A stretch of DNA of 64,000 nt from Monoplex corrugatus (Eukaryota > Mollusca > Gastropoda > Littorinimorpha > Ranellidae): NCBI GenBank assembly GCA_030674185.1, contig CM060307.1, positions 44,747,181 through 44,811,180 on the forward strand. Direction: 5' to 3'. Made by a program: the position numbers and the translations under genes. Each line of letters begins with the position of its first letter. Position 1 is the first letter of the stretch. The notes beneath the pieces are model-generated. The model was not told where the DNA came from. It searched no databases and worked only from the letters and a program-made list of their open reading frames with translations. Below, piece after piece: positions 34,157 through 44,450 of the stretch.

Positions 34157-34773
34157 CATAAAAGTTTGATTCGGTGAATTGTTTTTGATGTTTATCTTTA
34201 TTTAGAAAGATTTTAAAAGAAATCTGCGGCAGGTATGGCCCTGCACAAGCAAAGAATAGAAAGTACGATCTCCGGTTTGATGTTTTATTGCCAAGGGATT
34301 TTTTTTTAAGTGACCTGGAACTAGTAGAAGTAAAACTGTGTGAAGTGACTGCTTTCCAAAGGTGTTTATATTGCTAGTATTTAATGAATACAATGGAATT
34401 TTGTTTTTAATACATCAAAATCATAATATTTGTGCTAGTACTCGGCCAGAAATTCAAACCGGAAGTTAGTCGGCGAGTGCGTGTCGTCTATCAGATCAGA
34501 TTCGACAATGTTTATCATCACAAAGAAACAGCAAATAGCGGTTTGCACAGTCACACACGCATGCATGCAGGCACGCACACATTATCAGAACACTATATAG
34601 CATCAGGCAAACACGGACACAGCTCCACAAAGTCCAGTGAGCATATCTAATGGCAAAATATAAGAATACTTTACTCTCAGAAGTAATAGCTGGCATAAAT
34701 TAAAGAAAACACTTGAGAAAAAAATTCGGATTTTATTTTTGTTTTCAAGGCAATGATGATTTTTTGTGGATGA

Positions 34774-35541
34774 CAACAACAACAACATTTTATTTATATA
34801 GCGCAAAATCTTGATAAAATCAAATCTGAGCGCTGAAACAGACACGCACACGCACACACACACACGCACGCACGCACGCACACACACACACACACACACA
34901 CACCACACACACACACACCACCCCACACGCATGGCTATAAATGGGGAGAAAGAATAAAAGCAATGGAAAATTATAGAGAGCATATTATATACAATTATAT
35001 ATTACAATGTGATTCCCCTCCGAGTGGAGACAGGCTGCAGAGGGTATTGAGTGAGGTCAGGATTTTATGCAGAGGAGAAAAGGTGAGTTTTGAGAGCGGA
35101 CTTGAAGGAGACAAAAGTAGGTTGCTGACGGACTGAGAGAGGAAGTTTGTTCCAGGAAAGTGGACCAGAAACAGAGAAGGCTCGTGGACCATAGGTATTG
35201 AGCTTATTGCGTGGAAAGCGAAAAGTCAGAGGATCGGAGGCAGAGCGGAGGAGGGTACGTGAGGGAACATAGATCTCAAGTAGGCTTGACAGGTAATCGG
35301 GGGCTGCGTTATTGAGGCTTTTGTAGTACATGCTGTCTAGTTTGTACTGTATGCGCTTTGATACAGGGAGCCAGTGAAGTTGTGCCAGGAGAGGAGATAC
35401 GTGGTCAGCTTTTTTCTTTTTGAGTACAAGGCGTGCAGCATTGTTTTGAATGCGCTGTATATGACTTAGTCATTTCTATACTCATTCCTAATGTTTATCA
35501 ATAAGTTATTTTCATCAGTTATTTCAGTATTCTCAGGATGA
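34774..35541 (-). mobile_element. Truncated L2 LINE inserted in the TIR element, with inverted junction
   Basis: GGATGA flanks the insert (34768-34773 and 35536-35541). The left edge is a (CAA)n run and TATATAGCGC tail; a CA microsatellite and the RT C-terminal coding region follow (frame with APDYLSSLLEIYVPSRTLLR and ending SALKTHLFSSA). It is homologous to 50.03-50.72 kb. The 5-prime end stops at about 35460 and is followed by about 65 bp (35461-35527) that is the reverse complement of local element sequence at 35816-35882. Copy 2 of the host element lacks the whole insert. Confidence 0.85.
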
Positions 35542-36892
35542 AATTTAGCCATCACTGCCACCAAAACTTCAACAGCAGACACTCGCTAATAAACTACTTC
35601 TACAGTTAAAACTGTTGAGAACTGAGTGTGATAAGTCGCGGGACGAGAACACGGCTTTTATTTTGAAAAATTGGTAACATTGATTAATCATCACCTCGGG
35701 GGCTAAATCTGAAGACAAAAATTGAGACAGTTTTAAAAGAAGCGGAGAGATTTTCAGCAGATAGACCAGACATTGAAAATTTCTGTCTGTGGATATGGGA
35801 AGATGCCGTTACTGCGAAATAACTGATGAAAATAACTTATTGATAAACATTAGGAATGAGTATTGAAATGACTGTAAGTCATATACTGCATTGCCAGGCA
35901 TGTATCTTCTGCTGTTACACATTTTAGTTTCATTATGTTGTTGAGAAGGATGTCTTTCTGTGCTAGTATGATACAAAGTCATCTGTGGATCACACTGATA
36001 AATCAGTACATGCATACAAAATCTTAAAGTCTCGTACATTAGCAACATTTGCCTGTAAAGAGTGAAGCTGTAGCTTTTATTTGATTCACATGCAAAATTT
36101 CAAGAGAATCCATCAAGACATAATGTGAGTTATGTCTGTTTTAAGTTGGCCGGACTCATGGGCACTCGCATTATTTGGGTGCAAATGCAGACAAAATACC
36201 CTACATCTGGAATATAACTAAGCTTGTAAAGAATTTACTGGTAGCTTTCTATTTAATTCACGTGCAAAATTTCAAGGAAATCCATCAAAAAATAAGAGAA
36301 ATATGTGCGTTTTAATTTGTTCTGGTTCGTGAACCGTGCTTTTTCCATCGTTCAAATGAGATATTTTGCCTTTTTTGGAGCCATATATCTCATGACTTTA
36401 TCACTTTACACTGCCCCCAAAAATTTAAGTTTCATACAATAACATTGATTGTGAGAAAAAGTAAACTCGAGCCAATTCTGTCTTATTTTTTGTGTGTAAT
36501 GGGGGTGCAAGAATGGCTTGTCATGCAATTTCGAACATTGACAAATGGCACATTTATGAAGTTTGCAGCACTGCTGTGTAAATGTATGAATAGATCTGCT
36601 TGTATGCTTGCTTTTTTTATGTAGTTTATATAGTTGAGAATTAAAATCAGGAATGACATTCTCTGTCTGAGGACTTCTGGAAAATTTAGGTTCCTGCAAA
36701 CTTGCTACATTTCACAATTGGCAAAAATGTACGTAAACTGCCGTTTTCAAAGTGTTATCTCTGGACTTAATACAGCTAGAGACTTAGCTTTTTTTTTTTG
36801 CATTGTGCCTATTTTTTCTTGCACTTTTCAGAAATATAAGTGTTAATAATTAAGCCACAGAAGTTTGTTTTGGCTGCCGGTACCTACATACA

Positions 36893-36974
36893 GTAATAAT
36901 TAGGGTTCAGATTCATTTTTGAACTGCATGAGGTGTTTATATTTTATATTATTATTATATATATATTTTATATA

Positions 36975-37035
<61 letters not shown>

Positions 37036-38622
37036 GTATATGTATATATATATACTGAAACTTTTCCGTGAACTCTGGCCTTTGACCATACCAAGTTTTG
37101 GAACAAAAACAATCGACAGGAAAGATCCAGGTGGAATTTTCCGCTACTGACTGAAGCAAACCACACTAACGCGTTGCAGCCATTGAACAAAAGACGCAAG
37201 AAAGCGTCACAGTAAGCTTCTTTTTCTTCCATTCGTGAACTTGGTCACACACTTTATAAAAGAAACTGTGAGAAATGAAAGATGGTTAGTGAATATTTAT
37301 TTTGCAGGAGACTTTTTCACATAATGCCATTCACATGCACATGTCAATAAACACATTTAAAAATGGATTGTTTTTTCAGTATTTATGGGGTTTCCCGCAC
37401 GGATTGTAATAGGCTACCATCACTTGATACTATGTATGCTACCGCCCCCGCCCCTCCCCAAAAAGCAAAATCATGGGTAAGTAGCCCTGCTCTTTGCAGG
37501 CCAGGCAGGCAGGGAGTATACTCTTAACCCTTATGTGGAGATGGCAGAGATATGATTTACTTTTTCTTTCAATTAGCCATTTTTATGGTTCAACTTTACG
37601 CAGACCTTGATTAAGTGGCTTCAAATAAGGAGGTACATAGAGCATTCCCATACCATGATCTGGCAGTTAGGGGGATGCTCAGTTTTCAAAGGATGTCTCC
37701 TGTGAGATTTGTACAGTGAGGCTCCCAGCTTGCGATCATTTTTGTGTCATGTCATCCCATACAAGCCTGTTCTCTGAAACATGTGACCCTGAAAATGGTC
37801 ACTTTCTCTAGCTTCAGGCGAGAGATGTAGCAAAGCACACGCCCCGCCCCCTTTTTGCTACATCTGAATGTCCATCCTGTAGATGTGTCCATTTAAGTCT
37901 GTTTACCTCTGCATCTTGTCCAGTCCAGGCAAACAGGGATCTTTCACCAGTAGTAATATGTGGCGCTCCACCACGAAATGAGTCTTAAGTTCCCCTCAAA
38001 CAAAACTGAGTTTTCCACTGTTTCTTCTAGTATTTTTTGTGCTCTTCCTGATGGTGCAAACTGCTTGTCATTTGGAGAAATAATGGCCGAGTTATTCAAC
38101 TTTGAACATGTCAACCCTTAAAAGCGCGATTTTGAGAAAAAGGTGTTTGAAGTTATTTAAAGTTGGATCACAAATTTTCCTTAGTAACCATGCATCAATC
38201 TTAAAGAAATTGTGCACACGTGTTGTAACATGTTACAAATGTTTATACCAAAAATCGTACAAAAATATAGATTAGGCTTTGTATTATGCTACCATTCTTT
38301 ATATTAACAATTTCGTGATTATGTCCCTTCATTTTAATATCAGAAATTTGCTGAAGAATGTCAATAAAGTTATGAACTCAAAATCTGCTGCAAAAACAAA
38401 TAAAATCTAAAAGGCACTATAATGCTAATTTTATGATCAAACAAAATTTATATTTGTGATTCTTGTTCCTTAAAAAAAAAAAAAAAAAAAAAAACAAAGA
38501 AAGGGAAAACGAGCCTATCTTTGTTGCATGTTAGAACATAATATAGAAAACCTCTTTTCTCATTCTGCTCAAGGGCACACAAGATCCTGCACATCAGATT
38601 GCGCAAAAGGGCGAATCTGTCG
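36893..38622. other. Unassigned intronic DNA
   Basis: Contains a long AT microsatellite at 36956-37052 and a 21-nt A run at about 38474. No gene recognised. Confidence 0.5.
36956..37052. repeat. (TA)n microsatellite with TATG units
   Basis: Long TA run with a short TATG-repeat block at 37020-37040, about 70 bp beyond the end of TIR copy 1. Confidence 0.9.
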
Positions 38623-41600
38623 TCACAGATACTCCTGCCGAGCTTGTGAGAGGCCAGGTGGGGGAATAATAGGGAGCAGGGGATTGAGTTCGTTCCGAGC
38701 CGCACAAACATCACGGGCCAACTGGAATGTTGTTTCCACATCTCCCAGACGTTGTTTGTGGAAGACAAACCCAGGCATATCCGATGAAAATCGGAAATGA
38801 TGGTTTTCCTTGATGCCTTTCAGCATGCGGAAACTGGTGCTGAAAAAGGTTTGCCAGTCATACATCGGAACGAACACTTTCCCATCTTCGGTGCCCACAA
38901 GCTGAGCGCGGTTGATTGCCTTGGTACTGCTTGTGTCCACCACATGCACCATGTCTTGCAGGCACTGGACTTCACAGACATGGAAACGCTTCTTCAGCAA
39001 GCCGAAGCACCAGTCGGGAGCAAATTTTGTGTGGCCTGCTGGCATGAAATTGACTTATTTCCTTGTTGAGGCCGCATAGGATTCTCCAGGCCAAATAAAA
39101 CAACATGAAATTATTTTTATTTTGTCCACTACAGTTGTCACAGTGGAGATCCAGGCACTCCTCTCCCACTCCATAGAACTGGAAAAAGTGATGGAGGAGT
39201 GAAATAACAGTATTGGAGTCTTTGCTGCCAGTCATGCCCTCGTCAATTAAGTAATTAATCTGTTGGGGCAGACCCTCAGCACAGACCCGAAAGATGCCAC
39301 ATTTTCGTGGGGTGAGGAAATAGACCGGGCCTGGTTGCATGGGACTGCTGGGGTGGTGAATCTGCTGTGCAAAATCAAAACTGTAGTGAAACCTGCCCTG
39401 CATAGAGTTAGGGGGATGAGGGCAAAGCTTGGTGATTCCAGCAGCAGCTGCAGCAGCCTTTGATTCTGCCATCATTTTCCTGTAAAAACTCCTCTCCTCT
39501 TCCACAATCCGCAGATGCTCAAATCTGTTCTTGCTATTTTTGGCATTTTTCTTCTTCAGGTAGGTTGGCAGTGCGCCGGATCTTCTCATTGTTCTGCTTA
39601 CACTTCCAGCAGAGATCCGTCATTGGCCTGCCAACAACGATGAAGGGGACATATTCCTGCCAAAATTTGTAGAAGGAAGACTTGCCGACAACATGATGTC
39701 CTGAAAGCACACACAATAAAAATAGCCATTCAAGAAAGAATTCACTCTGAATCTGATTCTTTAGTGACAATAATGTAAAATAACACAGTGTACAAATGAT
39801 GAATCTGATTCTTTAGTGACAGTAATGTGAAATAACACAGTGTACAAATTATGAATCTGATTCTTTAGTGACAGTAATGTAACATAACACTGTGTACAAA
39901 TGATGAATCTGATTCTTTAGTGACAGTAATGTAAAATAACACTGTACAAATGAATACATTAGGTTTTCAATGACGTTACTGTGTAAATCTAACACACAAT
40001 TACAGATTTCATTGTTGCTATAAAGTTTAAACTTACAAAGCAGCTATGATAATGAGAGACCAAATTGAATAAATCCATTAGTTTTGCCAATAACTTATTT
40101 TTGTGTTCTAATTCCAAATTATTGTAAAAAAAAATGAGGTGACCAATACAATTTTCTATCAGGCAAGTTGACTCACTGCTGCTTTTTGATTTACTAATTA
40201 TCATTATAAGTATATTTTCAATTGTACACACAAAGTTAATTGCATTTCTCTCTACAAAAGCATAACAAATCAGTCAATCACTTCCTAATAGCTTACAATT
40301 ATGCCTCAAATCTCTCATAAAAATTGATTCCAGTGCAAGTAATATTTCAAGTCTATTTTATTTTTCAACAGAATTAGGTTCATCTTAGAGGAATATTTAC
40401 ATTGAAACTGTAAACTAAAATTTAACCTGTCAAATTGACAAAAGTTACATTTAATTTGATTGACCATTGGGATTGCCAGAATTACCTCTAGCGATTGCAA
40501 GCCTTTGGTAGTGCCTCCATATGGCTGCTTTTGTCTGCGACGAAGGAAGGATTTACACATCTTGTCTTCCTGAAGCCTGGTACTCTCCCCAGTAGGACCA
40601 AAGCATGGTCTTCAGCAAAATTGTGCAGAAAATCTACCACCCTCTGGATGTCAGTTGGGCTGAAGGCATTGGTGTTAAATTTTCTCCCACCCCACTTCTT
40701 CTTTATTGGTGTCAAGCCATGCTCCAGATAGTGTTTCAGCAAAGCAGTTAACTTGTTTTGGCTAATCCTACAACACAAAACACACAGATAATTAAAATAG
40801 TATTCAAAATATCACAGATTTCTTTTCATTGTCAATCTCTGAACATGACAAAAAAAATGTATTAAAGGGTGCATGCAATAACTTGATGAGCGATTCAGCT
40901 TCCTGTGACTATCTCGCAGACACAATTTAACAAAATTTACATTGAAATATAAGTAAAATTTCACAAAAAAACATGGTTATGTTTTGATACATTCTGGAGT
41001 AATGCCACAGAGTTAACACCATTCTGCAACATAATGGTAATTTTTATCAGATCTCAGAAAATGATTATAATTTACAGCTGAAATTAAAGTAGGACACAGT
41101 GATTTAGGCAGAAAAGTCACAGACTATATTATTTTGTAAAATAGATAAAACAAGAGAAGATGTGTAGTATAAAAGATACATGTATACAAATTTTGTTGTT
41201 ATTGTTGTTTTTGGTTTACTTGCTTGTTTTTTTTATGTTTAATTTTGCACATACAGTTGACAAGGAGTGATTCTGTGTAATAAGTACCAAATAAAATAAT
41301 AATATGAATAAATAAAGCCTTACCCTCATTAAATTCTGCCATGTTCATCCTCATTGTCAACACTTCCTCGGAAGAAAACTGGGAAATGCAGCCTTGCTTG
41401 GAGACATTCCAGTCGGCGGTCATGGATGAGTTCTCCCCACAACTGCTGTCACTCCTTGCCTGATGTTTGAGCTTGCATTTGCAGTTGAAGTTTTTGACTG
41501 CTTACTTTCTTTGTCATGCGACAGATCCATCCCCTCTTCTATGTCGCAGTACAGATCTGGCTGTGTCACACTGACTACATCTCTGTCTTCAGGTTCTGCT

Positions 41601-41809
41601 TCATCATCGCTGGTTTCACTCGAACTAGAATCGGGGTGAGATTCTTCGTCGGAAGATGCATTCTCGTCGTCAGAGGATGTTGATGTAACAAAAAACTCTT
41701 CAATAAGTTTGTTGACTCGATATGCATCGCTATCGTGAAAAATATTTGCATCACGAGCCGAATTTAATGCGGCAGCGAGCTGTCGAGCACGTTCGGTAGA
41801 AGACGCCAT
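38623..41809 (-). pseudogene. Three-exon transposase-like gene nested antisense in BOLL intron
   Basis: Exon 1 (41324-41809) starts MASSTERARQLAAALNSARD in good ATG context, followed by an acidic Ser/Asp/Glu-rich stretch. Exon 2 (40486-40767) has KLTALLKHYLEHGLTP and ALVLLGRVPGFRKTR. Exon 3 (38623-39700) has SFYKFWQEYVPFIVVGRP, a CWKCKQNN motif, HYSFDFAQQIHHP, LHCDNCSGQNKNNFMLFYLA and AGHTKFAPDWCFGLLKK, and ends ARQEYL-stop. Splice sites are GTAAGG, GTAATT, TTGTAG and TTTCAG. The D...DNCSGQNKNN arrangement is shared by many uncharacterised animal transposase-like proteins; I think they map to the DUF7869-type domain but cannot confirm. Single-base frameshifts near 41.45, 40.53, 39.55 and 39.04 kb mark it as a pseudogene or an indel-affected sequence. 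Confidence 0.65.
39749..39956. repeat. 52-bp minisatellite, four units
   Basis: Units start with GAATCTGATTCTTTAGTGAC at 39749, 39801, 39853 and 39905. They lie in intron 2 of the antisense gene, just upstream of exon 3. Divergence is low. Confidence 0.95.
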
Positions 41810-42040
41810 TTTTGGTCACGTGATTGGAATAGCCCAATGACTTTAGATGAAATCACTCCTTAGTGACGACTTGTTTACAGGGATTCCTTTCTTTTCAGGC
41901 TCTCATTGGTTAGCTATTTTAAACTCAGCCAATCAGACTTAGAATTCTTGAAATGTGTTGCTTTTTCATTTCTTGGCACGAGGACAAGAAGACAGTGTCT
42001 GGCAATCTGACATCGCTCATTGGCTAACGGATGTGGTTAT
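41810..42040 (-). promoter_or_regulatory. CCAAT-rich putative promoter of the antisense gene
   Basis: Directly upstream of the ATG at 41809 are an E-box CACGTG (41817-41822) and five CCAAT/ATTGG pentamers within 200 bp on both strands (ATTGG near 41825, CCAAT near 41834, ATTGG near 41906, CCAAT near 41931, ATTGG near 42018). Clustered NF-Y sites are typical of TATA-less metazoan promoters. No TATA box is evident. Confidence 0.5.
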
Positions 42041-42765
42041 AAGGTGATTTACACGAGAATGTTGGTCTCTTCTAGGCTTCCCTGTGTATGCAAAACCTGA
42101 CGGAGCGTCTTGATGCAATGTACTGGTGCTTTACTGTTGTTGTTGTTTTTTTTTTATGTACTTGACCGGTGGGATGCCCGCTTTACCTTGGAATGTCTCC
42201 AGTCTTCAGAATGATGTTCCTTGGGAGGTATTGCCTGCTTAAGTGTGGTTCATCATGCAATCTTACAAAGTCCCCGTTATTGTCTTTGTGTCATGGTCTC
42301 ACTAAGGTGTGGCCATCATGTTCTTTCCTAGTCTGCATCGGCAATATGTGGGAAGTATGTGAAATTTAAAGGACGTGTTTTTTCCATTGAAACTATGTAT
42401 TAAAGTATGTGTAATTAAAGAAGTGTTTTTGTTTAAAGCAGCATGTAGTAAATATACTCAAATATTTTTAAAACTGCATTTTGTAAATGTACTCCCATAT
42501 TTCACTCTAGTCTAATGCCCTCTTTTGTCATTTCTGCTTTTGGGATAGTTTATGATATGGTATGGGCTACTTTCATTGAGGAAGTGGGCTACAGGACACG
42601 CCCCTTGCGCTTCAGGGTTTGGTTGTTGGCTGGTAGGTGAACCCCTGCTGACTGTTGCATCAGAGATGCTGCGTTTATATGTGAACATAATTTTAAGAAT
42701 AAATATCCTATTGTTTAGATTCTCAGGCATTCTTGTAAATGTGTTTAATTTTTTCTTTTCATTAG

Positions 42766-42842
42766 CCAGCATACACTGCTACTGTAATGATGCCACCAGC
42801 TCAGACGTGTATATGGCTCCTCAGTATTCACCTTACCAACCG
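42766..42842 (+). CDS. boll: Second BOULE-like exon, with apparent 1-bp deletion
   Basis: The exon is bounded by TTCATTAG and GTAAGT. From the phase-0 start it reads PAYTATVMMPPAQT. The last part reads VYMAPQYSPYQP in another frame and ends in phase 0. The 77-bp length is one short of a multiple of three. Vertebrate BOLL has a comparable QQPAYHYQATTQ segment downstream of the previous exon. In a conserved single-copy gene the frame break suggests a missing base near 42806 rather than decay, but a different phase-2 exon end is possible. Confidence 0.55.
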
Positions 42843-44191
42843 GTAAGTCGTTACTTTATAATATATACATTTATGCATTTTTAAATGGAAAGGTGGAAAT
42901 AGCTGCCTTGTCTTTTAAATAAACTGACATATTACATGAAAATCGTCATGCACTTGTTTCTTGTCATTCAAAGTACGAACACTATAGAACTGTAGAAAAG
43001 GGAAATGGATTAAAAAATCTTTCATATATTGAGAAATGAAGTAACTTAGTTAAGAGGGCACATTACAGAAAAATCATCATGCCTTTGTTTCTTGTACTAG
43101 CAGCTAAAAAGTAGGATTGTGTTTGTGTATATGTGCAGATGATCATTGCATAGTAGATATCGCAGTCCTCCTCCTCAGACTATAGAAACTGAATCAAAAT
43201 CTAAAGTCCGTGGATAATCATTTTTGAAAACTGCTTTCAGAGTAAAAATATAACTAGTATCTTTAATCGTGGGCTTCAGGTTCAAATGTAAGAAGAAATT
43301 TGGTGTGCTTAGTATCTTGCTACTATCGTTCAGTGATAAGTAATCTGAAGTCGGTCAAATAGGGAATTGTGCTCTTTACCTGTCATTCAAAGTACAAATA
43401 CTTCGTTGCTGAAAGTTGTCATTTTCAGCAACAATTTGAATGCTTTTAACACATAAAAATTGGAACATTTTAATCGGTTCAAGCTACATGGTAGAAAATG
43501 TTCACCCACATACTGTAAATGATATATAACCCCTGGAGAATGTATTGAGTATATTCTTGAAAAATACAACTTTAATTTTGATTGCCCTTCATATTGATGC
43601 ACTGAAGTTGTTTTGGTGCTCGAGTCGTAGAATTCTTTAAGGTCGTGTACAAAGTGTACTTTCAAGTTAGGGTGTTATCTTAATGACAAAAGGAAGAATA
43701 CCAGTATAACATGACTGTCCTGTTTAAATAACAGCCAGCATGGCTTCTTCCCCCCGCCCTTTCTCTTTTGGTGTGCCCCCCCCCTCCTTCCAAAAAAAAA
43801 AAATCCTTGTCAACCTCCATTATTGGATATTCATACAAGGGATTATGCATGTGTACATGTGTATAAAACGTTTATTTTCATGAAGTTTTAGTGCATATGC
43901 ATCCTACATTATGCAGTCATTTAAGCATGTGTTTGGATGGGTGCTCCATAATTTGAAAGTTAATCAGTATATCTTTGGAAATGGAAGTTGCTGTTTAGAT
44001 CCACCTTGCAGGACGTAGCAATAGATTCATTACTGAGTGGCCAGCGAGATTTTGAGGAATTGGTTTAAGTGTCTTCTTCATGACGATAGTTTTTTTCTAA
44101 AAACCACATGATCACACAAAATGTACAGATACCCTGGGGCTGAGGTGCATGACCATCCACAAAGTGTGTAGCTGCAAGCTAAATGTTTAGA
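42843..44191. other. Unassigned DNA, probably downstream BOLL intron
   Basis: No further exon recognised. A C/A-rich patch lies at 43765-43803. Confidence 0.45.
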
Positions 44192-44318
44192 TATTATTAT
44201 TATTATGAACATTTAGTACGCCTAATCAAATTAATGCCCTAGGCGTTAACAATGGCAAAACATATAACCGAAATCACAAGCACGCACACACACGCCCACA
44301 AACACACACACACCACAC

Positions 44319-44360
<42 letters not shown>

Positions 44361-44450
44361 CACGACATGCAAATGCAATGACACATTGACACTAAGACAT
44401 TATAAAGCCAACATTACGTTACATGGGGGGAGGGGGGCAGAAATTACCAG

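Larger units (their letters stand above)
33422..36887. mobile_element. Large TIR element, copy 1 (novel family candidate)
   Basis: The ends GTAGGTACCGGCAGCC and GGCTGCCGGTACCTAC form a perfect 16-bp inverted repeat. ATACA flanks both sides (33417-33421 and 36888-36892). The total length is 3466 bp, of which about 768 bp (34774-35541) is a later L2 insertion, leaving about 2.7 kb, as in copy 2. No transposase or RT is present. It holds a short conserved ORF (34049-34156). Because a C follows and a G precedes the ends in both copies, the TSD could also be written as 7 bp (CATACAG) with shorter TIRs. Confidence 0.9.
24728..42765 (+). other. 18-kb BOLL intron packed with mobile elements
   Basis: Inferred intron between the two BOLL-like exons. 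It contains two RTE fragments, L2 fragments, a SINE, an 811-bp hairpin element, copy 1 of the 2.7-kb TIR element, a coding-like remnant at 31.1-31.95 kb and an antisense three-exon transposase-like gene. Additional small BOLL exons could be hidden in it. Confidence 0.6.

Noticed and set aside
39749..39956. CRISPR-like regular repeats
   Set aside because: Units are contiguous 52-bp tandem copies without unique spacers in a eukaryotic intron.
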